A stretch of 64,000 bases of DNA from Melampsora larici-populina 98AG31 (lineage: Eukaryota > Basidiomycota > Pucciniomycetes > Pucciniales > Melampsoraceae): assembly GCF_000204055.1 (NCBI RefSeq), contig NW_006768781.1:1070612-1134611 (forward strand), in the 5' to 3' direction. Numbering within the stretch: position 1 is the first letter of the stretch; the number at the start of each line of letters is the position of its first letter. Below the pieces are notes generated by a model. That model was not told the DNA's origin and did no database searches. It saw only the letters and a program-made list of their open reading frames with translations. Position numbers and translations under genes: made by a program. Of the stretch, positions 13,605-24,355 are shown one piece after another.

Positions 13605-14238
13605 GTGTTTTCTCTCTTTCTCACTGTTTCTCTCAATTATGTGTGCATTGTTGTCATGAATTGTGGCAATATGATCATCTTTTCAAACCCTTAAGCCACC
13701 CACAAGCATAATACTTACTCACAACATATTGCTTGAGTCATGAATGAAAGGATTTATGGTGCATGCCATTTTTTTCAAGAGGAATATAGGTGGGTACTAA
13801 AAATCAACTATCCTCAAGTTTATATGCACACCACAAAAGTATCTGTTGCAAATGATTTCATATTAAGTAGTGCCAGTGATTATGTGCGGGAAAAATTATT
13901 GCAGAAAAAGAGGTCTCAGTAATGATAAAAATTTGGGAATACCATAGTCAGACACTTTTTTCAACCAAGCTTGGATGTCTAGTGAGGAGAATTGAATGAG
14001 AAACCTGTGATGTTCAGGTTATTAGCTTTGCTATAAGACTAACACGCTTGATCAAAGAGAAAGAACAATCTGAGTAAACAAAGATTGTAAAACAAAATAT
14101 TTGAGTTCAATAAAGAGAACAGGGTACAATGATCAAAGTGGAGAACCTTTTATGAGAACTCAAAATCATTATGTCATTACAGATCGTAAGCAAAATAATG
14201 CCATATGCGCATAATAGAAGAACATGTCACTATCTCAA
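13605..14238. other. No supported gene
   Basis: AT-rich flank of the Harbinger element. A short open frame (13740-13922) has no recognisable features. Confidence 0.5.
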
Positions 14239-16166
14239 TTAGGAGTAATGATCATCTTGTGCGGTCTCTCCATTTGTACTGATCTTTAGTCCGTCAAATG
14301 CGGGTCGAACCCACATCGGGCTTTTTGGTTTGCCCATGTAGAGCGCTGTCCGATGGAACAGCTCTGGGTCTTTCCCAATATCCACAAGCCTCATCTGGGT
14401 ATTAACTTCCTTCTTGTCAATATTTGGAATTCCCTCTCCAAATGCCTTGCATGCACGCTCCCAAGATTTGTGCCTTTTGGTAGAATGATCACTTATAATA
14501 AGCGCTAGTAATATTACATAACACTTTGGTGATTAAAGACACTTACGTTACTCCATGTTCAAATCCAACGAGATAAGTCTTCTGTGCACCGAGCCTATGA
14601 GCTGTATTCAATGCATCTTCTATCCCAAAGTGAGATGGTCGTGTCACTAGTCTGAGTGTGTCAATAACAAGGATAGGAAGGGAGGGCCGAGGTTGAGGAT
14701 GTGTCTCCGAAGGGATAGAGCTGGGAACTCCCAGAGAAGCCAGAGCAGTCCATGTAGACTCGGGGATCGAGGACACATCGGACATGTAGACGATTGAGCG
14801 GTCAAAAAGGAAACCGGCACATTCGTAGGGACGGGCGTCCTGTCCTTGTCCAACAGTACCATGATGAGCTTTGGAGGCGAATACGTATCAAGGATGGAGG
14901 GAAGAAGATATCAGACATGGGTGATATTTCTATTATACATCTTTTGCGAAGTGACCCAAAACGCACTCGTGAGGGGTGTAACACGCAGCCCAAAGAGGTC
15001 CAGAGGCTTTTCTCTTTCAAAGATATTCCATTGAAAGGTGGGTACACTTCCCCCTTTGAAAGGTTGAAATTGTCGAGATCAGCAGTCTATCGTCACAAGG
15101 GCCAGAAATGAACTACAGCTTACCACCTGTGGCAGTTGAGGGGTCTATCATATAAGGAAACATTTGCTTTATCTGATTATGGGAATGATTGAAGTCATTA
15201 GAAATTCTGTGCTTTACTTGCTTTTGTATTCTAAGAGAAAAGTACCGTCAAAAATGTGTCTTGATCACAATAAATAGCCATTGTTTTTTGAATGGGATTT
15301 GCTCCGGACGTCCAAGCTACATGCATGAAATTGTCAACATCCTTTTCACTTCTTGGAAGCCGACGTGAAAGATATCTTTGCTAGAGAGAAAACTAACATC
15401 TTAAGTCATCTAATCCCAACTATAAATTTATGGAGCCAATGTTTGTTCAGTCTGACGCGCCTCCCCCCAAAAGATAGGATGTGTCTCTAAAAAGAAACTT
15501 ACGGATGCGTCCGCGCTAAACAGATACTATGAGTCAGTTTGTCTCCATTCAGGGCCACTCCTAGCAAAACAAAAAATGAAACTGGCAATAGAAAGGCGAC
15601 TGAACTGAGGATGAGTAAGTAAGACAGCATCAATTTTGGAGAGCCCGTTACGCTTGAATAACTCAAGGGCAGAGGTCTGAAAACTTTTCCCAGCATCGAT
15701 TAATATTGTTTTAGGGGTAGCCTTTTCATTCTTGTCCAAAGTCGGCGGGACAAATCGAAGGATTGCTGAAGTGTTTCCCCTCTTGTCAAAGACAGGAGAA
15801 TCTGTTGACTTGGCCATGGCTAACTTGCAACCGGCACAAGGTCCTTCGGGTCCCAAGATGCAGCCAGCTTCCGGAATTCGGCCGGAAGGACCTGGAGAGA
15901 ATTGGCATTGGACGCTATCAGGCTGATAAATGGTTCAGTTTCTGGGAAAAAAACTTACCGGTTCCAAGAAATATCATCTCTAGGTTAGTTGTGGTGGGGG
16001 TATCAGTAGCCAATGACTTGGCTACGACTTGACCATTTTCTTTTCCTACAATTGGCACGAGGGGAGCTCTGCTAATATGGATGCATAATAGAATCACTAA
16101 AAAAGATAAAAACCACTTCCTATATTCATATCGGTAGGGCTCAAAAGAACAGAGACTTCGAGTCAT
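14239..16166 (-). CDS. Metallo-beta-lactamase-fold hydrolase (PhnP/C777.06c-like)
   Basis: Nine exons: 15959-16166, 15606-15891, 15503-15515, 15398-15419, 15246-15380, 15124-15172, 14967-15053, 14547-14868, 14239-14473. The product has an N-terminal hydrophobic segment (WFLSFLVILL), then MIFLGTG, a CxxC-type loop (GPCAGC), the metal-binding LTHPHADAS spliced across introns, GLDDLR, MFPYMIDPSTATGGG, a HHG motif, MSDVSSIPE, PSHFGIEDA and a C-terminal WVRPAFDG. This motif order matches fungal metallo-beta-lactamase-fold phosphodiesterase-like proteins; the substrate is unknown. Exons 3 and 4 are only 13 and 22 nt. My exon 4/5 junction is out of phase, so that border or the sequence is wrong. The N-terminal segment could be a signal anchor or organelle-targeting peptide. 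Confidence 0.75.
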
Positions 16167-17185
16167 GTTGAATGAAGACTACGTGTGATAAAATTTGCTC
16201 GAGAAATCCTCTATTGGAAACAGCTCACCACAGATGCCACAAACCCTGAAAGGGCTCGACTTATATCTTAAATCCACACTGAAAATTCTGCTTTGCATCA
16301 AAAGTGCCAAAAAGATATCAGCCAATGATGTCGAATTAAATTTCACTCTTCCAGTGTCAATTTTGTACAGCTTACGTGATTCTACTCGCAAAACTCGAAG
16401 CACATTGGCGAGGAGTTTTACTCAAGGTTTACAGGAGCGACTGTAATAGTGGAGAGCTTGATACACTATGGTCTTAGATCCATAACCTCTGAGCAGTATC
16501 CAACCAAAAGATGAGGTCCAAACATTTCTACAACACTCACATTGTGAGATCAGTTCGAGAGGTAACAGATGAACGTGACACCCTCTGTAGTGTCTGAATC
16601 CGCGACCCGTTCATACACGAGATTCAATATGTTCCCCCAAGAGATGAGCTATGCACAAATTCTTTCTACAATCCTTATCTGAACTGACGTCCAACTCGCA
16701 ACCATTAATACCTTAGGCTTCATGCTGTATTGTGGAACAGAGGTGTTCAAACGTGTCGTCCAATTTGCAAATGTGAAACAAGCTTGAAAATCTCATGGTG
16801 TCTGTTCAAAGGAGAGGTTTGAAGCATGAGAACCGCTGGTTTCATTGCATGGATCTTTATCATCCATCGATCCCAGCAGAGATATGTACAGGTAGGGCTA
16901 GAACAGTGTTGTACCGCAGCCATTCTGTTGCCATGAAACTTCATCAGGCAAATGATTCAATGACAACCAGTTTGTGCGAGAAGTTTGATGAGACGACTTC
17001 ATCGCAGTGTCGTACCGTGTACGTGACTTAAAGCTCTGCGGACCGAGATTAGTCACGTATTGAGGCGGAAAACCCGTGTCTATCGCTCAGTCCCGACAAA
17101 TGCCGCCCGGCATGGATTCTCCTCATGCTCCTTGCTGTGTCGAGGTACAGGTCAATTCTAATTTCTGGCAAGTCATTCATTACTA
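16167..17185. other. No supported gene
   Basis: Intergenic. Short open frames on both strands (for example 16179-16403 and 16747-17031) have no recognisable domains. Confidence 0.5.
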
Positions 17186-17906
17186 CTGCGGCTCACGCTC
17201 ACACCCGGCGCCTTTTTCGTGGCCCAGGGCATGGCCGTGGCCATGGCCTGCACCCGGCGTGGCCTGCCACGGTCAGGCCCTTTCTAGCCAGGGCCTTACA
17301 GTGGCGCCACAATGGCGCCATGATCTGGGGCGCGGATTTGAGAAAACACAACACGCTATCGAGCGTTTACTGATTTCTCAATCTCCCTCGATCCAAATCT
17401 CTGTCTATGGAACAGATGCCACTCATCCACTAGCATTTCTTGTTTATGTTTACATCGATCTCTCCATTTCTCATTCTACCTTTTATGCTTATTGACTTTG
17501 TTACCCTTTCTTTGTGATGATCAATCGTGGATAATTGATTTTTATTTGAGTGTAGTGAATTGTAAGTATTTCTATTGTTGATATCTTTTATTTGGCTTGC
17601 TTTACTATCATCTCTTGAGTCTTTGTAATCAACTTATTGAGCAGGGAATCGAAAGAAAGCAACTCTATATTGTTAATGGTATCATGAAATGAGAACGTTT
17701 GATGATTGCCGAGCTCGATTTTGGTCACTGCCCCACCCTTAAGCCTCTCCTTATGGGGCTTAGCTGGACTTGATGCCCTGCTAAGGCCACGGAGGGCCCA
17801 GGGCCATGGCAAGGGCCATGGCCTATGCCACGGCCATGGCCCTGAGCCCTACCGTGGCGCCACGAGGCTTCGTGGCTTCGGGTGCGAGCGTGAACTGCGG
17901 CATGTT
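17186..17906. mobile_element. GC-rich inverted-repeat element
   Basis: The left end (17186 on: GCGGCTCACGCTCACACCC) and right end (reverse complement GCAGTTCACGCTCGCACCC) are imperfect inverted repeats. GC-rich GGCCATGGC-type palindromes lie inside both ends and an AT-rich core lies between. It resembles the GC-rich hAT MITEs in this window in composition, but I could not find a target duplication. Confidence 0.5.
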
Positions 17907-18666
17907 ACAGAATTGTCGACCTCTGGGCTCTCTTTTACCATCCTAACATTTCAAGAACCCTTCTCTTTTGCTGACTTAATGTTAAAGTTGTTTCTTTTAG
18001 ACCCCAGTAGTTATTTTTGGCCCACTCAGCCTGCAAACTGCTCGTATGTACCTTCTTTCTCACCGGCCTCAGTGCGCTTATTGTAAACCCCAAATCTAGC
18101 CTCAGCTATGAATCCAGTCTTCAATTCATAGTCAATTCCTTTGTTGGTGTTGTATCAGCTCATCACAACAAATATTTGACCTCAAGCTGTGATGTGTTAT
18201 CTATCACTGATTTGATTGAAATTTATAGACACATTTAAATAATAGAAAATTGCTGCTAGCCAATCAGGTATAGCCCAATGTGTCCCATTCAAGCCCTTTC
18301 TGAAATTCTGAGTTATTTTTTATTGTCTTTTCTTCCTACTCGTAAACTTCTCAAAGAAGTCGTTCAACTGAATCGACTTTATTCTTTGAGTAAAAGTTTC
18401 CACTTGTTTTACTTCAAATAGAGGTTTAAGTTACATCAGTGTATCTTTTCACAATTTGATAGAAACATTTTGGAAGGATATTCCGAGAAAGGATTGGTAT
18501 ACAACTCAACCATTGCACCATAACTTTTGATTAAAGTAGATGCCAATATTTTCTAGCTCAGTGCTCTGATTGCTCAAGACATATCTAATTTTCCTTCACC
18601 TTGTTTCTCTTCTGTAATCGTTTTCCCATTTTCTTTAGAAAATTGTAACCTCTGAGATTTAGTATA
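17907..18666. other. No supported gene
   Basis: Intergenic AT-rich sequence; nothing recognised. Confidence 0.5.
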
Positions 18667-19857
18667 CTAACAATCTTTCAGCCAAGTACTCAAACAACTC
18701 TGTGAAATCTTGAATTTTCTAGAAGTAACAACTTGACGTTTTTTATGATCTCCATGCCATTTTAATACTTTGGCTTTGAACTTATCAGAATAGTTTCGAA
18801 TCTTTTTCTTTATTTTTTCATTTTCAAGTTGTTGAAAATTATCAAAGGTTACACAAACTTTTCTGTTTCTGTTTCTTTGGATTAGCTCATAACCGGGTTT
18901 GGTACTGAGATTTTGATCATTTTGAAGTGGACTTGGACCAAGGGAAGCATATAAGTTAAGTACTTCCTTCTTCAGTCTCATTCCTTTTCTTCTCATATTT
19001 GAGCCAGGATCCAACCTTTGGAAAGCTTTTTCTGTCTTCTTAAATGTTGGTTTGTACTGCTTATCTGATCTGTTCACATAATAAAAAAGAGTAACACATT
19101 GAGTGATCATGTGCTTTCATTCAACTACTTTTGAGTCCTTTACCGTTCCCACCTCTTAGTTTTAAGGGGTGATTGGACACTCACAAAAATTTGTCAACCC
19201 TGCGCCATGTGGAATTTGGTAGAGAAGATTTCCTAAATGATCTCTTTCTTGTAGAGCGCCATCCGGGCACAATTCCCTCTATGGAAGATGATTCTTGTTC
19301 TGATCTTTGTGAATCTATGTAATGGAGGAAACGGAGAGATCAGGCTCCACTTTATGATTCAGAGAGTTTCATAAGAAAAACAACTAACCAGGCCCAGAGG
19401 TATATGTGTGGCGAACTTTACTCCGGGAGTTTGTTTTGACCTGAGTACCAGAACTTTCTTGCCTCAGCGCTACACCTTCTTGAAGATTTATTGATTCTTC
19501 GGGTTTTGAACGCTCTCGACTTCCGTCATTATCATCCTTTCTCAAATTTGATCCTGGAGATATGAAAACACCCCGCGCTTCTCGGTCCAAAGAGTTTGAT
19601 GGTGACCATCTATCTGAAATCAAGTCCTTTGAATCCCGAGGTGACTCTTGCACGTTAGGGATAGATGTGTGGTCTGGATTGAACAAGTGTTCATTGGTTG
19701 TCACAGGTGTTAGTGATAAATTGAGATCAAACTCATAGGCTTTTCCAGTGATACCTTTGACAGCCATGCATGTGTTTTCTTTTATGGCCAATATTTGATG
19801 ATGTCTTAAATGCAATAAGATAGGAAATATTACAAGGGTAACCAGGGTTACTTTCAT
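18667..19857 (-). CDS. Secreted protein with C-terminal helix-turn-helix-like segment
   Basis: Three exons (19389-19857, 19185-19314, 18667-19069) join in frame to exactly 334 codons including the stop. The start codon is followed by a clear signal peptide (MKVTLVTLVIFPILLHL). The middle is a hydrophilic, Ser/Asp/Arg-rich region with a basic patch (RSTRKRSFRKSS). The C terminus has a charged helix (NEKIKKKIRNYSDKFKAK) and RQVVTSRKFKISQSCLSTWL, resembling the Psq/CENP-B N-terminal helix-turn-helix of pogo-like transposases. A secretion signal joined to a DNA-binding-like tail and basic patches would fit a secreted effector acting in a host nucleus, but this is inference. It may alternatively have captured a transposon HTH. 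No disabling mutation seen. Confidence 0.65.
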
Positions 19858-20766
19858 GATTTATCTTGCTGGGATTTCAATCCGACAATTTCTGAACAAT
19901 TTCTGAGTGATATGTGTGTACAAAGGAAGGTAAAGACCTGTGTTATCTTCACTTTCAGGCATCTATTATGAAACTAGGGAGGAAATTGTTGTGCCTCATA
20001 TATATGGGGAAGCTGATGATGATCTATACATCACCTGAAGTGCATCACCACTGCCGTGTTAAGCGCGATACCAAAGCCGTTCAATTTTTTTCTCGATCAT
20101 ATGACACACTGATCGTATATGCGTCATATGAGCCAAGTACAGCTCCAAGATCTGAGACGAGTATAGCAAAATACACCGCGCTTAAAACCATAAAAATCGC
20201 AGAAAGAAGCCCAAAGCGAAGGGAAGATACACGCACAATACGAGAACCAAAAGTGAACGCCTAAGAAAATTATCACCCGAGTGTAATTGATCTCTCCAAT
20301 TATTGAGGCAAGCCGTGCGCATGAGAATCCACAGGCGCCATGAGGATTCAGTTGATCTAAGACTTGTAAAGATACGATGATCATTCAGAAAAGGTAAACA
20401 CAAGATGACTTGAGATGGAAAATGGGTAACGGTGACAAAAGTTCAAAGCGAACTGGAGTCAACGATGACATGATTCAAAGGCTCTTGTTCACCCTTATCC
20501 ACAGGCTTTTAGAGCTTTTAACGGTCTCAAGGTTTAAAGCTTTTAGCTATCTCAATGTCTCCTTGGGAGAATTCTTCAGGGTGCTAACGTTGGCGGAAAC
20601 TTAAGTTCCACTGAGGTTCTGGGAGTCAAAAAAAATGAAGAGTAAAGTGATTCTTCCGCAAAACGCCGTTAAGCTTACAGTGATCGTGTAGTTATTCATA
20701 CAACAGAAAACAGATATAAGAGACAATGATAGGAAAAGATTTTGTTATTTGAAACAATTTTTGAAG
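19858..20766. other. No supported gene
   Basis: Divergent intergenic region. Open frames at 19914-20264 (plus) and 20124-20403 (minus) lack recognisable features. Confidence 0.5.
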
Positions 20767-21100
20767 CTAGGCAGTGTCTTTAGATTTAGCACTCATACGC
20801 CCAGATCCCATGGAAGCAAGTCCCGGTATACCACCCCCTAAGCTCGGAATTCCTCCCGTTCCACTACTACTACCACCGAAACTTGGGATTCCCCCCATTC
20901 CACTACCACCACCAAAACTTGGAATCCCCCCCATTCCACCACTACCACCTCCGAGCAAAGACGAGATACCAGTACTATCACCAGTGCCAGATCCGATAGA
21001 AGGAAGTCCTGAAATACCGCTACCAAGGCTTGGTAATCCTCCGATAGTGCTACCAGAGCCAAACCCTGAGAGAAGTCCATTACCGCCACCAGTAGTACCT
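20767..21100 (-). repeat. Coding Gly-rich tandem repeat in cutinase tail
   Basis: Imperfect repeats of about 24-33 bp encode GGIPSFGGGSGM-like units. They lie wholly within the last exon of the cutinase gene and are likely variable in length between isolates. Confidence 0.7.
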
Positions 21101-22477
21101 TGACTGGAAGTCGTGCCTTCTGATCCGGATGATCCTTTATCCCCATCTTCGGAACAGGTGGAGCATTCACACAAAAATGAAAGACGGAGATAAATGTGAA
21201 GATGATGATCAGCATTGCTCCCATTCAGCGTAAGAAAAGTGTGCAGGAAAGGGAGTGACGTTGTCCTCACACACCTGCATTGTAACCGGGTTTAGATGAG
21301 TGGTTCCCATCCAACGCATTCTTCAGTTTAGAAGATGCAAATCTCACAGCTTCCTTCTCGCTGGCTGATCCAGGGTACTCTAAATGAGCGACGATGGAAC
21401 CAGTGGTTTGACAAATCATGTCTCCAGTCAAGCAACAATCAAAAGTGACCGAAGAGAACTTGTCTGGCATCCTAATACCAGTGGCAGAAGCATCACCTGC
21501 TCCACCTTTCTGTTGATAGAAATCGAGCAAATCGAAACAATTCATACATTATTCTTTTGTTTGGAAACTGATGGAAGAAACTTCAAGAGATAAGACTAAC
21601 TGCAGAACAGGCATTTTGAGGTGCACCTCCTTTGAAATAAGGATTTCCGTACAAGACAATTGCAGCGATCGAGGATGAAGAATCTGAAATCTTGTTCATT
21701 GTCTGAGTTACTACCATGGCCTATGATCGCGAACAAGAAAGGAATTAGGAAAGATGATGAATAAAAGAATAAGGTTCCAGAGAGAGAGAGAGAGAGAGCT
21801 AAAGTTCACGTACACCTTCAGAGTAGCCAATTAAAACGTAAAGTTGCTCGGGACACTTCTTTTGCTGATCAGATATATATCGAATCGCATCAGAAGCTCC
21901 TTGACCTGGTCCAGTCATATAGTCCACTGTTGCTGGATAATGGACCTCATAGACTGCACCGCCAGGAACAGCAGATAGAACTCCGTTGATAAATCCACGA
22001 CATCCCGTAGGGCTGACTTGATTCTCTCCAGTTCCTCTGGCACTGTAGACAAAACAAAAAGGTAGGAGAAGATCGAATGTTAAAGTTCGTCCATAAGAAA
22101 GTCATGAATGATCGAGGTAACAAGAAAAGAGGAGGGAGGCTCTGATAAAGACACGATGAAGAAGATGAAATGATGCAAGACTCTCACCTTATGATTTTGT
22201 ACTTGGAACATCCCCCTCCACCACTGTTGTCTACAGAGCTTCCACCCAACATACCACCCAAAGCTCCGAGGCCGGAGCCCCCACTTCCTGATCCACCTGA
22301 ACCCAAAAAGTTACCGCCCAAACCACTCAAACCAGACCCACCTAATCCTTCCAATCCATTCCAAGCTTTCTCGCCCACTTTACCTTCTTGATTGGGTTGC
22401 GATGATGGGAGCGTAAGTAGCCCTTCTAAGCGGGCGAAGTAAATACAGAGGGTAATTGCAAGGTTAAGAGACTTCAT
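20767..22477 (-). CDS. Cutinase-family (CE5) secreted serine esterase with Gly-rich arms
   Basis: Five exons (22188-22477, 21814-22042, 21601-21720, 21275-21509, 20767-21146) join in frame to 418 codons including the stop. It begins with a signal peptide (MKSLNLAITLCIYFA), followed by a Gly/Ser-rich spacer. The alpha/beta-hydrolase domain has ARGTGE, the nucleophile elbow YVLIGYSEGAMV (catalytic Ser), CCLTGDMICQ (catalytic Asp) and IVAHLEYPG (catalytic His), so the triad looks complete. Cutinases hydrolyse ester bonds of plant cutin and help rust spores adhere and penetrate. The long C-terminal tail has repeats of the type GGIPSFGG/GGLPSLGSG, unusual compared with compact fungal cutinases of about 200-230 residues; it may anchor the enzyme to wall or surface. 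Confidence 0.88.
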
Positions 22478-22479
22478 AT

Positions 22480-24355
22480 TGTCTTTGATAACCCAGCCAT
22501 TCAAACAAAAGAAATAGTAACACGACAATGAGCTTAGGACCTCAACATCATACGCTTTCAGATAGGCAGAGATTTAATTATGGCGCATCACGCACCTTTG
22601 ACTGTTGAAACTTAAACGGAGAGTTGATGACAAGTTATTCTTGATGAGGAAGTTCGATAAATGATTCAAAGCGCTACTAGAATCAACAACGCATAAATAT
22701 CTGAGGAGGCCTTGAGATGAAGCGAGAAAGGTGACTCGAAGGCTGCATTTTATGCTCGACCTTCACGACTGTTTGTTCTCTTCGCGTACGAAGTCCATCT
22801 GGAGTCTGGGCATGCTCGAAGTCATGAGCTCGAAGTATGATCCGACGCATTCAGCTCACGAAACCGTCTGGTAGTTTCAAGTTCCACTGGATGAGCCGCA
22901 GTCGTATCGATGGTGAAGAAATTGATTATCATAGTAGCAGAGGGTGAAGATTTGAGATCTGGCATCATCAACTTGATCTACTCAGTATCATCATTTGAAA
23001 CAGACTTGTGTTCACCATTTTTCTCTTGTAGTGAGTGAGATTATTTCCATTTAGGCCTTCGATCCCACCGATTCATCCAAGCAAATATTTCCACTTATCC
23101 TTACAACCAACCCACAACCCTTGCAAGGGGCGAATAACAAGTTGACTCTCGCAAGAGTGAACTTTTCGTCATGAAACCCTGAGATCCAGCGATCGCCATG
23201 TCCATTTTACGATCAAGGGGCCAAAGTCTTTGACTTCCATACTATCTAGCTAAACGTATACATCCTTCACACAAGCTAAAACCAATGACATTTTACTTTT
23301 GAAAGATGTCGTGAGCCAGTCAGTCCAAATTAAGAACTCTGGATTGGGTTTATATTCCCTAGCGACTTGCTTTCAAAGTCTTGAGACCGCAGTAGTGTGA
23401 TTCGTCATCCCTAGACTGTTCTTCATCATGGTCACACACGTCACCACACGTTTCGTAAAAAGCTCATGTTCAAGTCATGGCATTTTTGAATGATGAACCT
23501 CCTGCACAAATGAAACTCATGCAGACGACGATACACATAACTGAATGTTGACACTGATCTTCTCGATATGGACTTGAAGATTGTGACGAGTTGACCTGAA
23601 AAGTGGCTCATCTCATACACTGAGTCTAGACTCGATAATGACACAATCCATCGATCACTTTCAACTTTCCCTCAACCTTGTTAGTCTAAGCAATCACACC
23701 AGATCATCATCACCTTTAAAAATCGATTGTCGAAGTGCGTACATACACATCTGCTCGGTCCTTGCATCTCTACAATGTCGTGATTTTTAGTATTGTCAAT
23801 AGCCTCATGTTCCGCTAGTGGCTCTATATGATTGAGATATGTGAGAAACGAGGTGGACAATACGCAAGGCCTGATTGTATGGTCCTCACTTTGTGATCGT
23901 CATGTTTCATTTTTGGATTGAGATCATACACACATTCTTGAAGGGAATCTTGTGCTCGAATTCAAGTCAAATGTTGCTAAACTTTCTTATTTCATAAACT
24001 TGTCGCTGTAGAGATTGATTGTATGACCTTGCACGTTTTCTTGCGCTGAAGTTCCACTCTTGAATACGGATGATACGGATGATACAATGGTTTTGTTGAT
24101 GGTGGCATATTAAAATGCTGATGAGTGACGAGTGCGCTATGACAATTGTGACTGGAGTCTGGCAGTGGCAGGTGACTCGATGGGTTGAGACATGTCACGG
24201 TACCAGAAAGAGAGTGAGTCGGGACCCGGGTCGCGTCGCGTCAAGAGAATCCGAGAAGTTGATCAGTTTACAAAAACCCAATCTGAACTCATTCTCACTC
24301 AAGTTAGCCTTTCAATTTCTCATTCTCATTCTCAACTAAATCAGAAAACAACAAA
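22480..24355. other. No supported gene; upstream regions
   Basis: Intergenic between the cutinase and MRC1, which are divergently transcribed. Nothing recognised beyond short low-complexity stretches (for example a GGATGATAC repeat near 24070). Confidence 0.5.

Noticed and set aside
14290..14370. tRNA-like sequence on the minus strand with a perfect B-box (GGTTCGACC)
   Set aside because: The acceptor and anticodon stems do not close, and the same bases encode the last exon of the metallo-beta-lactamase-fold gene (ALYMGKPKSPMWVRPAFDG) in frame.
17186..17906. Confident hAT assignment for the GC-rich inverted-repeat element
   Set aside because: No 8-bp duplication could be found at either plausible end, so it is left as an unclassified inverted-repeat element.
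20774..21103. Plus-strand proline-rich open frame
   Set aside because: Antisense of the Gly-rich cutinase tail.
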